A stretch of 64,000 nt of DNA, from positions 1,657,151 to 1,721,150 of the forward strand of contig OX419346.1 in assembly GCA_948470475.1 (NCBI GenBank), read 5' to 3'. Position 1 is the stretch's first letter; each line of letters starts with the position of its first letter. The translations under genes were made by a program, and so were the position numbers. The notes beneath the pieces were generated by a model. It worked only from the letters and a program-made list of their open reading frames with translations. It ran no database searches and was not told the origin of the DNA. Of the stretch, positions 21,301 through 26,820 are shown one piece after another. Source of the DNA: Galaxea fascicularis. Its lineage: Eukaryota > Cnidaria > Anthozoa > Scleractinia > Euphylliidae.

Positions 21301-24191
21301 GGTAATATAACAAGTAGGGAAACCCTTGGACCCCACCCCCGTGACAATAATCATGGGTTGCACAGGTGAACTCTTGTGAAAGAACATTGTTGCTTTATCT
21401 TTTTGATTGTTTTTTTCGTCGGATGAACTCTGAACTCAGTCGAGATTGAAAATCGTTGTAGATTTTTTGTAAGGATTATTTTGTTGTAAAACTCTCTCAC
21501 ACAGTACGCCTGGGCTGCCTGTGTTTAATATTCCTCAACCCAACCATCAATTGACGGTTGACTCTTTCATACCGCAGAAATCTTGTGATTAGAAAATGTT
21601 GTCACCTACAAGACATTTTTAATTAAGTAGTTAAGATGGCCTGCCTTTGACTTGGTCGCGTCCCAAAGTCGTCGTTCACAATCATGTTGTCAACTGTATT
21701 TCTACTAGGTGTATTGTCACAAAATGATGTCCGCTGAACCTAAGGAGTACATCACACTCAAAACTGGTCCTGATAATAACTTTGCAGAATTTTATCCCAA
21801 AAGGTAAACTTTATCTTTTTTCTTCACGCGTTCCGTTTGTTATACAATGGGTCCAGAGCAGATTTAAACAGATGTTAGTCTTGGTATCTTTTCACATTTT
21901 TTTTGTTTTTTTTATGGAGAAAATATTTGCCTCTTTTCTTATCAGGTTACGTAATGCACGGGAGTGTCCGTCCAATGGTTCTCACTTTGAGGAATGTAAC
22001 TGTGAAGATGAAGATTACAGAATGTCAGGCGGCTCGTACTTCTCAAAAGTCAGACTAGATTTGTCTTCCATGAGAATTATTAGTAAGTCATTGAGCACTG
22101 TTAATAAATTATAAAAAAATTAGTAGAGGAAGTAACTAGCTGAAAGACCCCTAAAGATACTTTGTGGATGCTTGTTCTCAGGAAACTGAATGAATGTCAT
22201 CATTGAAAATGCCTGCACAAATGCTTTCCATGCTTGTGAGAGCGACAGACTTGTCTCCAGACTCCCAGACATCACTGACGAGTACGAATTTCTAATTTCA
22301 AAACAGTCACCTCCACTGAGCCCTCAAGCTTCGTTATTGCTTACCAGCAGATCAAGAGATTGTACAAACAAGATTGAACTCTCTACCTAGTTGTCCTTCA
22401 CGCGCATTTGAATTACCCACGCGTAACCCATTGTATGAATAACAAACGAGGTTATTGTTTCGTCAATAGTCTTTTTGTATAAGTTTTAGAGCGTTTTAGA
22501 GTAAAAAGTTGTATTTTAATTTTACCTTTCAGCCGAAGATAGAACGTTTGCATCTACGAGGGGGCTTAATCCCCCAGCATACGCTACGGCAGGAGACTGC
22601 TATAGTGCACAGGGCGAATGCCCGCAGGTGAGATGAGACAAGTTAACATTTAAACCATTCCCTGGGTAAATTATTTATAAAAGCACTTTTTTTTCACCCA
22701 CGGAGGAACGAACACCAGACCACAAGTGATTAAGGTTTTATACCGTTTTGTCTGTCTCAGGGCCGTTTTAGCATCAATTTAAGAGAAACTGGCATCAGAT
22801 TGACCTCCAAAGTAATGTGGGGATCAACAGGCCAGGCGTATTACCAAATCATCTACAGATATCCGGTAAGTACTACAGTTTAAGGTGTTGTTGTCGTCCA
22901 CTTTGCCTTAATCTGTTATTTAATTTACGAGTTATTTTTTAGGAAAAGAAATTACATAAACACTAGGGAAATGAAGCCTTAGAAAGTCGTTTCCTTTTAA
23001 TCCCGTAGTTTTCCCTGTTTGCAAAGTGGACTTTGCGCTTTATGTGTTTTAAAATTCGCACTTCAGCTCCCTAAAATTAGCTCAGCTCCTAAAGTAAGCT
23101 CCTAATTAGTTCCAGTTGGAGGCTGTGTTCAGTATATGTATTGGCTCTATGATATAAGCATGAGACATAATTTGCTTGGATACTTCCTCACATTTTCTAC
23201 TCATTACCGTGTTATTGCAGGAAGGGTTTGAAGTTATAGGTAAATGTGGAGGTCGATGCGGCAGCTGTAGCCCTGAAGCAGATGTGGGATTACTGGTGGA
23301 ACTAGCAGATGGTAAGAGATGTTTGAGCAATTATATCCGATCCACCACCAAAGATCTCTTAACCCTGTACGCCTCAACTGACCACGATCTAACGTCTCCG
23401 TACCATATCACTAGTTCGTCAATAATACAGGGTATGAGAATATAGGAAATGATCATTAGGGATCCGTTGAGTTAACGTTTATACAAATTCTCCCAACATG
23501 TAACGCTTGACATATTTGAGAATTGAAAGGAGATTGTAGGTGTTCATATTGAGGATTAAGCGGTTGGTTTGCTTTTCATTTGTTAGTCGCTGGTTGCACC
23601 GACAGATTTGCAAATGGATTCTGCTGTTTTGATTTAGAAAATCTATTTCGAAAGTTTCTAATTGGCACACTATGAATGTGAAATATGACTGTGTGAAGGC
23701 CGCTCTTGACAAACAGAAAGCGTCTTTAGAAAGTTATTTAACAGCAGGTGTGAAGGGCCTCGAAATGTTTGAAGGTGCAAACAGTTGCAGAATTACTTGA
23801 GACACTGTACCTTGGGCTTTTAAAATGATGTCTCCATAATTTTGCGCTCCCCCACCTCCCCCTCTTATCAAAGATTCTAGCAATGCAACACCATGGTCAA
23901 AACTTGGACGAACAACTTTTGAAGGGGTGGGGGGAGAAGGAGGGGGGAGTGACTTCTTCCTAACAGCGTTTAGAAGAAAGAAGAGCCTTCACTGTGAGTG
24001 TCTCGACAACTTTGCAACTGGTTGTAGCCTCGAACGGATTAGAAATGAGAGATTTATATTTGGACTTTTTTTTTACATTATCACAGGATATTCTTTTTCT
24101 GATAAGATCTGCAGCCCTATATCTTTAAAAAAAATCGTCTGATTGATTGCCTGCTAATTTGACCTTTTTTTGTATTTCAGATGTTAGCTGA
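228..24191 (+). CDS. ADAMTS9/20-like: ADAMTS9/20 (GON-1)-like metalloprotease with 32 TSP1 repeats and a GON domain, 5' partial, 47 exons
   Basis: Seen: 47 spliced exons joined in one open frame give 2259 residues plus stop. Order by approximate residue: end of the disintegrin-like domain (1-55, PWADGTPC), TSP1-1 (56-105), Cys-rich domain (105-228, ending near [11 protein letters not shown]), spacer (229-340), TSP1-2 to TSP1-32 (345-2052), GON domain (2052-2259, starting PPTSCKEVQ). Known of the family: the ADAMTS9/20/GON-1 branch is defined by the GON domain; these are secreted zinc endopeptidases acting on proteoglycan matrix, and C. elegans GON-1 is needed for gonad morphogenesis. The catalytic domain is not in the window, so protease activity cannot be judged here. 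Odd: 32 TSP1 repeats against 15 in human ADAMTS9 and ADAMTS20; one GC-AG intron. Alternatives: a GON protein that has lost its protease would look the same from this window. The 3' end has two possible forms (see the last exons). Confidence 0.93.
333..3310 (+). other. Intron 1 (about 3.0 kb)
   Basis: GTGAGA to TTTTCAG. A short CAA run lies near 1718-1732. I see no coding domain and no clear repeat structure. Confidence 0.6.
3311..3453 (+). CDS. Exon 2: end of disintegrin-like domain and start of TSP1 repeat 1
   Basis: 143 nt, phase 0-2, acceptor TTTTCAG, donor GTAAGT. It encodes WCIRGQCV, the closing Cys motif of the disintegrin-like domain, then [17 protein letters not shown], the start of the central TSP1 repeat. 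CTRTCGGG fits the O-fucosylation consensus CxxS/TCxxG. Confidence 0.92.
3634..3697 (+). CDS. Exon 3: end of TSP1 repeat 1
   Basis: 64 nt, phase 2-0. It encodes [20 protein letters not shown], the typical second half of the central ADAMTS TSP1 repeat. The donor is GTAAGT. Confidence 0.92.
3805..3925 (+). CDS. Exon 4: start of Cys-rich domain
   Basis: 121 nt, phase 0-1. It encodes [15 protein letters not shown], the conserved junction of TSP1-1 and the Cys-rich domain. The donor GTAAG is followed directly by the target duplication of a 1.5-kb inverted-repeat insertion. Confidence 0.92.
3938..5470. mobile_element. Foldback element with long inverted arms, 1.53 kb, inside intron 4
   Basis: The left end reads TATGCCTGCCCATATG and the right end is its reverse complement. 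The arms pair over about 3938-4584 and 4800-5470. They include A/T-rich stretches built of TTTAAATTTAAA-like motifs and a complex part carrying CGAGCTCGG. The right arm has about 27 extra bases near 5063-5090. The 7-bp AGCCTGA flanks both sides (3931-3937 and 5470-5476), as expected of a target duplication; 6 bp if the outermost A is counted in the element. No open frame of note, so non-autonomous. The superfamily is not recognised. Confidence 0.85.
4585..4704. repeat. Nested inverted repeat in the loop of the foldback element
   Basis: CTCCTAAATAGTA (4585-4597) is mirrored at 4692-4704. Inside it, 4600-4621 pairs with 4633-4654 (GTGCGTGACGCGAAAGAAAA and complement) around a loop of about 11 nt. 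It may be a second small inverted-repeat element inserted in the first. Confidence 0.75.
5744..5880 (+). CDS. Exon 5: Cys-rich domain, middle
   Basis: 137 nt, phase 1-0 (completes the codon from exon 4). It encodes [14 protein letters not shown], then DGTPC and CVDGKCM, the usual ADAMTS Cys-rich motifs. The donor is GTAAGT. Confidence 0.92.
5881..6410 (+). other. Intron 5 with homopolymer tracts
   Basis: GTAAGT to TTATTCAG. It contains a G run at about 5919-5931 and a C run at about 6146-6163, on opposite strands. Nothing else was recognised. Confidence 0.6.
6411..6528 (+). CDS. Exon 6: end of Cys-rich domain, start of spacer
   Basis: 118 nt, phase 0-1. It encodes [20 protein letters not shown] and GDNSSC, the signature that closes the Cys-rich domain, then the first spacer residues (GTFN). 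Confidence 0.93.
6529..6880 (+). other. Intron 6 (352 bp)
   Basis: GTAAGG to CTTGCAG. No feature seen. Confidence 0.6.
6881..6977 (+). CDS. Exon 7: spacer
   Basis: 97 nt, phase 1-2. It encodes spacer beta-strand sequence ([17 protein letters not shown]). I placed the donor at GTAAAC after CG. This joins exon 8 in frame as Arg and gives the family-like stretch [15 protein letters not shown]. Confidence 0.85.
7092..7248 (+). CDS. Exon 8: spacer
   Basis: 157 nt, phase 2-0, after a 114-bp intron. It encodes [23 protein letters not shown] and EPIKVH. These match the ADAMTS spacer pattern of LLNG, YSGS and a closing V-rich strand. The donor is GTAAGT. Confidence 0.9.
7429..7598. mobile_element. 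170-bp palindromic MITE in intron 8, TA target duplication
   Basis: GGCCATTTCCGAGTTCATGT at 7429-7448 recurs as its near-perfect complement at 7579-7598. The arms are about 65 bp and the centre about 40 bp. TA flanks both ends (7427-7428, 7599-7600), as for Tc1/mariner-type MITEs. Short open frames here are byproducts of the palindrome. Confidence 0.85.
7749..7881 (+). CDS. Exon 9: end of spacer, start of TSP1 repeat 2
   Basis: 133 nt, phase 0-1. It encodes PPNVHYSLN, a typical spacer end, then [21 protein letters not shown] lacks the Ser/Thr of the O-fucose consensus. The donor is AAG|GCAAG, so this intron is GC-AG. Confidence 0.9.
8009..8135 (+). CDS. Exon 10: TSP1 repeat 2, remainder
   Basis: 127 nt, phase 1-2. 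It encodes [24 protein letters not shown] and CNISC, completing repeat 2. The acceptor is CTTTTTAG. Confidence 0.9.
8390..8594 (+). CDS. Exon 11: TSP1 repeat 3
   Basis: 205 nt, phase 2-0. It encodes [20 protein letters not shown], later CTGTC, and ends WTYTEWSK, which starts repeat 4. CSERC lacks the O-fucose Ser/Thr. From here all intron junctions up to exon 40 are phase 0. Confidence 0.9.
8840..9007 (+). CDS. Exon 12: TSP1 repeat 4
   Basis: 168 nt, phase 0-0. It opens [16 protein letters not shown] and ends WWTNGTWSS. The O-fucose consensus is present. It is the first of the one-repeat-per-exon series. The donor is GTAAGT. Confidence 0.92.
9353..9490 (+). repeat. Minisatellite, 14/15-bp unit, about 9 copies, intron 12
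   Basis: The unit is ACCTACC(T/C)AATGTAA. The first six copies alternate strictly 14 and 15 bp, which makes a 29-bp higher-order unit; later copies are all 15 bp. A G-rich tract precedes it at about 9250-9275. Confidence 0.93.
9790..9954 (+). CDS. Exon 13: TSP1 repeat 5
   Basis: 165 nt, phase 0-0. It opens [16 protein letters not shown] and ends [11 protein letters not shown]. The O-fucose consensus is present. Confidence 0.93.
9991..10098. mobile_element. Short inverted-repeat element, possible MITE, intron 13
   Basis: CCAGGAGCCCATCA (9991-10004) is matched by TGATGGGCTCCTGG (10085-10098), 80 bp apart. No clear target duplication. It could be a small MITE. Confidence 0.5.
10308..10517 (+). 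CDS. Exon 14: TSP1 repeat 6
   Basis: 210 nt, phase 0-0. It opens [16 protein letters not shown] and keeps six Cys. After the sixth Cys it has a longer linker than its neighbours, ending [10 protein letters not shown]. Confidence 0.92.
10616..10792 (+). CDS. Exon 15: TSP1 repeat 7
   Basis: 177 nt, phase 0-0. It opens [18 protein letters not shown] and ends CWRHGSWGR. The usual Gly three residues after the second Cys is Lys, which breaks the O-fucose consensus. Confidence 0.92.
10875..11132 (+). CDS. Exon 16: TSP1 repeat 8 with basic and Pro/Thr-rich linker
   Basis: 258 nt, phase 0-0, the longest repeat exon. It opens [16 protein letters not shown]. After the sixth Cys come a basic stretch (QKSRRPRP) and a Thr/Pro run (TTTTAPTT) before WHEGHWSQ. 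The Thr/Pro run is a likely O-glycosylated hinge. CSRPC lacks the O-fucose Ser/Thr. Confidence 0.92.
11160..11365 (+). repeat. GAT/GAC-rich trinucleotide low-complexity tract, intron 16
   Basis: Degenerate GAT, GAC and AAC triplets fill most of the intron. Frames through it give Asp-rich peptides with no coding meaning. Confidence 0.85.
11425..11586 (+). CDS. Exon 17: TSP1 repeat 9
   Basis: 162 nt, phase 0-0. It opens [18 protein letters not shown] and ends [11 protein letters not shown]. Its length and CRF....G.I pattern resemble the A-type exons that follow. Confidence 0.93.
11587..11920 (+). other. Intron 17 (334 bp)
   Basis: GTTAGT to TCTCCTAG. No feature recognised. Confidence 0.6.
11921..12082 (+). 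CDS. Exon 18: TSP1 repeat 10, cassette A1
   Basis: 162 nt, phase 0-0. It opens [18 protein letters not shown] and ends [13 protein letters not shown]. First A-type exon of the fourfold A-B cassette. Confidence 0.94.
12192..12341 (+). CDS. Exon 19: TSP1 repeat 11, cassette B1
   Basis: 150 nt, phase 0-0. It opens [20 protein letters not shown] and ends [11 protein letters not shown]. First B-type exon, 109 bp after A1. Confidence 0.94.
12527..12688 (+). CDS. Exon 20: TSP1 repeat 12, cassette A2
   Basis: 162 nt, phase 0-0. It opens [18 protein letters not shown] and ends [13 protein letters not shown]. Confidence 0.94.
12779..12928 (+). CDS. Exon 21: TSP1 repeat 13, cassette B2
   Basis: 150 nt, phase 0-0. 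It opens [20 protein letters not shown] and ends [11 protein letters not shown]. The following intron (851 bp) carries a Penelope-like remnant. Confidence 0.94.
13154..13194 (-). ncRNA. Hammerhead ribozyme variant without stem III (41 nt)
   Basis: Minus strand, 5' to 3': stem I GTGG, core CTGACGA, stem II GTTCGG/CCGAAC closing TGGAT, core GAAA, then TATC, then CCAC pairing back to GTGG. CUGANGA and GAAA are the invariant hammerhead cores and AUC is an allowed cleavage triplet. Stem III is missing. Known: stem-III-less hammerhead variants linked to Penelope-like elements have been reported to cleave as dimers. All core bases are intact here. It lies just downstream of the element's stop codon. 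Confidence 0.75.
13154..13615 (-). pseudogene. Penelope-like element remnant (GIY-YIG end) in intron 21
   Basis: On the minus strand I read, in three shifting frames: [14 protein letters not shown] (near 13560-13600), the linker ahead of the endonuclease; [17 protein letters not shown] (13460-13510), like the YxIxCxxCxxxYIGxT start of Penelope GIY-YIG domains; IGTRVKEHL (near 13430-13460); then [20 protein letters not shown] and ASIYDTIL, ending in a stop at 13211-13213. At least two frameshifts or gaps separate the blocks, so it is dead. The reverse transcriptase part was not found. It ends in a hammerhead-like motif. Family assignment rests on recalled motifs. Confidence 0.8.
13780..13941 (+). 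CDS. Exon 22: TSP1 repeat 14, cassette A3
   Basis: 162 nt, phase 0-0. It opens [18 protein letters not shown] and ends [13 protein letters not shown]. Confidence 0.94.
14039..14188 (+). CDS. Exon 23: TSP1 repeat 15, cassette B3
   Basis: 150 nt, phase 0-0. It opens [20 protein letters not shown] and ends [11 protein letters not shown]. Confidence 0.94.
14414..14575 (+). CDS. Exon 24: TSP1 repeat 16, cassette A4
   Basis: 162 nt, phase 0-0. It opens [18 protein letters not shown] and ends [18 protein letters not shown] microsatellite lies just upstream in the intron (about 14376-14397). Confidence 0.94.
14675..14824 (+). CDS. Exon 25: TSP1 repeat 17, cassette B4
   Basis: 150 nt, phase 0-0. 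It opens [20 protein letters not shown] and ends [11 protein letters not shown]. The donor is GTATGT. Confidence 0.94.
14825..15191 (+). other. Intron 25 (367 bp)
   Basis: GTATGT to TATACAG. AT-rich; no feature recognised. Confidence 0.6.
15192..15341 (+). CDS. Exon 26: TSP1 repeat 18
   Basis: 150 nt, phase 0-0. It opens [18 protein letters not shown] and ends [11 protein letters not shown]. Confidence 0.93.
15452..15595 (+). CDS. Exon 27: TSP1 repeat 19
   Basis: 144 nt, phase 0-0, the shortest repeat exon. It opens [18 protein letters not shown] and ends [11 protein letters not shown]. Confidence 0.93.
15698..15847 (+). CDS. Exon 28: TSP1 repeat 20
   Basis: 150 nt, phase 0-0. It opens [18 protein letters not shown] and ends [11 protein letters not shown]. 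Confidence 0.93.
16116..16265 (+). CDS. Exon 29: TSP1 repeat 21
   Basis: 150 nt, phase 0-0. It opens [18 protein letters not shown] and ends [11 protein letters not shown]. Confidence 0.93.
16557..16703 (+). CDS. Exon 30: TSP1 repeat 22
   Basis: 147 nt, phase 0-0. It opens [18 protein letters not shown] and ends [11 protein letters not shown]. Close to exon 29 in pattern. Confidence 0.93.
16704..17053 (+). other. Intron 30 (350 bp)
   Basis: GTATAA to GTTCACAG. No feature recognised. Confidence 0.6.
17054..17203 (+). CDS. Exon 31: TSP1 repeat 23
   Basis: 150 nt, phase 0-0. It opens [18 protein letters not shown] and ends [11 protein letters not shown]. Confidence 0.93.
17332..17481 (+). CDS. 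Exon 32: TSP1 repeat 24
   Basis: 150 nt, phase 0-0. It opens [18 protein letters not shown] and ends [11 protein letters not shown]. Confidence 0.93.
17482..17837 (+). other. Intron 32 (356 bp)
   Basis: GTAAGA to CTTTCAG. No feature recognised. Confidence 0.6.
17838..17996 (+). CDS. Exon 33: TSP1 repeat 25
   Basis: 159 nt, phase 0-0. It opens [18 protein letters not shown] and ends [11 protein letters not shown]. Confidence 0.93.
18116..18268 (+). CDS. Exon 34: TSP1 repeat 26
   Basis: 153 nt, phase 0-0. It opens [18 protein letters not shown] and ends [11 protein letters not shown]. The acceptor is TTTCAAAG, weaker than the others. Confidence 0.92.
18350..18529 (+). CDS. Exon 35: TSP1 repeat 27
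   Basis: 180 nt, phase 0-0, after an 81-bp intron. It opens [18 protein letters not shown] and ends [10 protein letters not shown]. The donor is GTGCGC. Confidence 0.92.
18530..18845 (+). other. Intron 35 (316 bp)
   Basis: GTGCGC to ATTTCAG. Rich in TTGT in its second half; no feature recognised. Confidence 0.6.
18846..19016 (+). CDS. Exon 36: TSP1 repeat 28
   Basis: 171 nt, phase 0-0. It opens [16 protein letters not shown] and ends [11 protein letters not shown]. Tyr replaces the O-fucose Ser/Thr. Confidence 0.92.
19107..19305. repeat. Interspersed repeat with repeated ATTGG/CCAAT motifs, intron 36
   Basis: Four CCAAT-type motifs in about 120 bp: GATTGGCC, AACCAATGAG, GATTGGCTCA and GATTGGCTGA. 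These are followed by TTGGTTTTGGTTTT and GAAAAGCGCTC. I recall near-identical sequence as a common dispersed repeat of stony corals, from memory only. Boundaries are approximate. Confidence 0.55.
19381..19563 (+). CDS. Exon 37: TSP1 repeat 29
   Basis: 183 nt, phase 0-0. It opens [16 protein letters not shown] and ends [10 protein letters not shown]. Confidence 0.92.
19723..19893 (+). CDS. Exon 38: TSP1 repeat 30
   Basis: 171 nt, phase 0-0. It opens [16 protein letters not shown] and ends [12 protein letters not shown]. Confidence 0.92.
19894..20471 (+). other. Intron 38 (578 bp)
   Basis: GTAAGA to GCCCACAG. It contains three GTTTGC units near 20026-20043. No coding signal recognised. Confidence 0.6.
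20472..20627 (+). CDS. Exon 39: TSP1 repeat 31
   Basis: 156 nt, phase 0-0. It opens [16 protein letters not shown] and ends FWRVGPWSP. Confidence 0.92.
20878..21022 (+). CDS. Exon 40: TSP1 repeat 32 (last)
   Basis: 145 nt, phase 0-1. It opens [17 protein letters not shown] and ends CQMKP plus one base. Joined to exon 41 it restores Cys (MKPCPPTSC), which links TSP1 directly to the GON domain. Confidence 0.92.
21210..21301 (+). CDS. Exon 41: GON domain, start
   Basis: 92 nt, phase 1-0. It encodes [20 protein letters not shown] then LMVQGKELQ. PxSCKEVQ with DGEx and a hydrophobic strand is the recognisable start of the GON domain. Confidence 0.92.
21302..21708 (+). other. Intron 41 (407 bp)
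   Basis: GTAATA to TCTACTAG. No feature recognised. Confidence 0.6.
21709..21803 (+). CDS. Exon 42: GON domain
   Basis: 95 nt, phase 0-2. It encodes [20 protein letters not shown]. YCHxM and PKEYI(T/N)L are GON signatures. Confidence 0.93.
21946..22082 (+). CDS. Exon 43: GON domain
   Basis: 137 nt, phase 2-1. It encodes [18 protein letters not shown] and [16 protein letters not shown]. Confidence 0.91.
22083..22532 (+). other. Intron 43 (450 bp)
   Basis: GTAAGT to CCTTTCAG. No feature recognised. Confidence 0.6.
22533..22627 (+). CDS. Exon 44: GON domain
   Basis: 95 nt, phase 1-0. It encodes [20 protein letters not shown] then [12 protein letters not shown], with the conserved ATAGDCYSA block. 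Confidence 0.92.
22761..22865 (+). CDS. Exon 45: GON domain
   Basis: 105 nt, phase 0-0. It encodes [20 protein letters not shown], the GxFxINLxGTG-like block of GON domains. Confidence 0.92.
22866..23220 (+). other. Intron 45 (355 bp)
   Basis: GTAAGT to TTATTGCAG. No feature recognised. Confidence 0.6.
23221..23311 (+). CDS. Exon 46: GON domain, penultimate coding exon
   Basis: 91 nt, phase 0-1 if the donor GATG|GTAAGA is used. It encodes [12 protein letters not shown] and GLLVELAD, the GON end. Alternative: with no splicing here the frame stays open to a stop at 23443-23445 and adds 44 residues (after LADG) with no similarity I recognise. I prefer splicing because both the donor and the downstream acceptor are strong. 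Confidence 0.8.
23312..24180 (+). other. Probable last intron (869 bp)
   Basis: GTAAGA to GTATTTCAG. If the splice is not used, 23312-23445 is coding and the rest is 3' UTR. A G-rich tract lies at about 23920-23950. Confidence 0.5.
24181..24191 (+). CDS. Exon 47: probable terminal exon (last residues and stop)
   Basis: After the strong acceptor CCTTTTTTTGTATTTCAG, the bases AT complete Asp, then come Val, Ser and TGA. This ends the protein in the sequence LADDVS. The splice is predicted from signals only; the alternative stop is at 23443-23445. Confidence 0.55.
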
Positions 24192-26475
24192 GGTTTGGGA
24201 ATCGTTTAGTCAATTTTACAATAGGTGTAAATATTTTTGTTCATAGGCTTCTCAAAATTTATGCCATTTAAAGGTAAAATATTTCCATTCCATTAAACCA
24301 ATCTGACATATCTCAAAAGTCATATGTAAGTATTTATGCCAGTTCTGCTATCGCAGATAGAATGAAAATGACAAGAGTGTTAGGACAAATGACACAAACT
24401 GAATCCATGCCGTTGCAATCTACATTGTGATTTGTACATCGCGATTCGTTTTATGTCGTTTTGATGCATATGGTGTAATTTTAACTTAAGAGGTAATCTT
24501 GAGGTTTGGCGCATACGTGAATTTGTATTGATTACCACAAAGAATCTTGATCTCGCCTTTTAGCCCTTCGCTCGTTGTTGCGCAAGTTCGACAAAACGAA
24601 CGAATTTCCAATAAAGATGCTCTGTAGATTTTCTATAATACAACTAATAACTAGAAGTAAAACCAAACTCCAACCTGTGAAAACAGGAGGAGCTCTGGTT
24701 CGAGATGCCAGGAACGACGTGACGTCGGGAGCATGCGCAATGCATCTCCAAAGCTGTTTTGAAAAATCGGCGAAAAAAGTGTTATTGCTCAGTCTTGGCG
24801 CTCTTCGATTTTTTCCATTGATAATTGCGCTGTAAAACAGTAGATTTCTACACTTGCTCTCGCAGTATAGAAAAGTGTAACTTCTATGTAAAAATCCGAG
24901 CCTGAATTATAATGCAAAGTTTTAATTCTTAATTATGAAATTTTATGGCCATTGTCGAATCCAAATCAAAACGGGTCCGAGAAAAGAATAATTTTTACCG
25001 AATATTTAGGTGACATAATTAGTTAGTCAAGATTTTTTGAAAAACGCTTAATCGCAATGATGATATTAACCATTAACTCCCTGATTCTTAAATCTCCTTT
25101 CTAGCTGCAATGCAGTTCCTTGTACATTAGTTAAGAGAATTTAGGATTATATCAAGTGAACATTTTCTGGCTAGTTTGTCTATGCCCCACACCTGTTTGC
25201 TGGACAGTGTACTGAAGATACATACTTATCACTTCTGGGAGTTAAAGGATTCTTCTAAAGCTTAAGAGTATTTAAAGGTTCTATCGGCCACTCACCGCGG
25301 AATATATTTTTCTTAGGAATGGCTGCTATCCTAAGGAAATCAATTTCCTTGAAAGAGTGTCTAGAAAGGAATATTCGTTAAAATAATATTGTTTTTGAGC
25401 GAATTGCGGAAAAAACATGCTGCATTGTTGCAATGCTTCTCGATAGAGAATTTACTAATTTAAAATTTCATTACAATTGTTGATTTTTCTGAAATGCGGT
25501 CGTTGTTACAAGCTACAATGGAAACAATGCCTTGCCTTTTTATTGTATATATTGCAAAAGTTGTTCACTTTTCAACTTTAAAACATGGCACTCAAATGCA
25601 TTAGAATTAAATATTTATTATCACATCAAAAAAGAAATTTTTATTTTTAATAATTATAAGAATAAACTAACAACAACCTTTTAGATGCCTGATTTGCAGA
25701 CTTTTCTTTTGTAAGTTTGGCGGGACGTACGTACGACAAAAATAGAAAGGGGGAGAAGAGAGGATGAGCGACACCCTCCCCTCTACACCTGGCTCCGTTC
25801 TCCGTTACTCTGTTGCTTCAACTGTTTGTTGTTTGTTTTCGTTGATGCAACTCCCATGGCCGCTAAATGGAAATAATCTGCAGCGCAGGCTAACATTTAC
25901 GCAACGCCTAATTTGTCTAATGCAATCTCTTACTAGTACAAGAATATATCTATATATCATAAACATAATTCGATTTAAATATATGTTAGGTCATAAAGCC
26001 AAAAAATGTAGGGATTTATATATATTATACATACCGTTAAAGTTATTTATTAAACTAGCTCTCTTTGTTTTAGGGATGAGCTAGGATGCTTGTACAGACT
26101 TTAAATATATTAGATGAAAATAAAAGTTTATTTTTTTTCCTTTTACCTAATGACTCTATAAATTACGAAATAGCTGCGCTTTGGAAATCATGTGCTCTAT
26201 ACCCTCATATACCAATTTTTTATTACATATAACATATATAGCGAGTAAATTCGTGTAATCAAATTCAATTGCGCGAGGGTGCTTCATATTCCCATTGCGC
26301 ACGCTGGTGACGTCAGCAAACAACGCTTTGCGAAATACTTTTCTCCAAGAGTGATTGTCGCTTCGGGATTTGGCATTCCATAACCTGAAAAAACTTTGCA
26401 AAAACAAAGAAGTTTGCTCCATATTACCCATTCACCCCTTTCAATTCTTTATACATTGATATCCATTTTCCTTCG
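24192..26475. other. Probable 3' UTR and intergenic DNA
   Basis: AT-rich, with no open frame that resembles a gene. It includes the AATAAA candidate at 24610 and two AT-rich blocks near 25560-25680 and 25940-26130. Confidence 0.6.
24610..24615 (+). terminator. Candidate polyadenylation signal AATAAA
   Basis: A canonical AATAAA lies about 420 bp after the predicted stop. It is the first canonical hexamer I noticed downstream. No GT-rich element was evaluated, so this is only a candidate. Confidence 0.3.
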
Positions 26476-26727
26476 CCCCATTTTCCTCACTGACCAATTT
26501 CTATTGTTTAAATATTCATAGGCGATTTTCTCCGTTATTATAAGAGCTCTTCCGATCTCACTTGCAGCAAGTATTCAAATTGTCCCATTCTTTAACCTCA
26601 GCAAGAAAAATCGAACAAAAATCATTTTTTCAATCAGAAATTACACAATAAATATTTACAAAACAGAAATTGGTTAATGAGCTTAAAACTGGCCCTACAT
26701 ATACTTTGCCAAACTCCCTGAACTTTG
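26476..26727 (+). repeat. 252-bp flanking repeat, left unit 1
   Basis: It starts CCCCATTTTCCTCACTGACC and includes CGATTTTCTCCGTTATT, TTCTTTAACCT and ATCAGAAATTACACAAT. The same order of motifs restarts at 26728 and again right of the satellite at about 58700. Confidence 0.85.
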
Positions 26728-26820
26728 CCCCATTTTGCTCATTGACCAATTTCTATAGGTCATATATTCATAAGCGATTTTCTCCGTTATTCTAAGAGCT
26801 CTTGCGCCCTCACTTGCGGC
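26728..26820 (+). repeat. 252-bp flanking repeat, left unit 2, cut by the satellite array
   Basis: It matches about the first 93 bp of unit 1 up to CACTTGCGGC, then switches into the 177-bp satellite. The continuation expected of the unit is found right of the array. Confidence 0.85.

Noticed and set aside
23176..23445. Single 90-codon frame as an independent gene
   Set aside because: It is the last large GON exon; the part before 23221 is intron with a clear TTATTGCAG acceptor.
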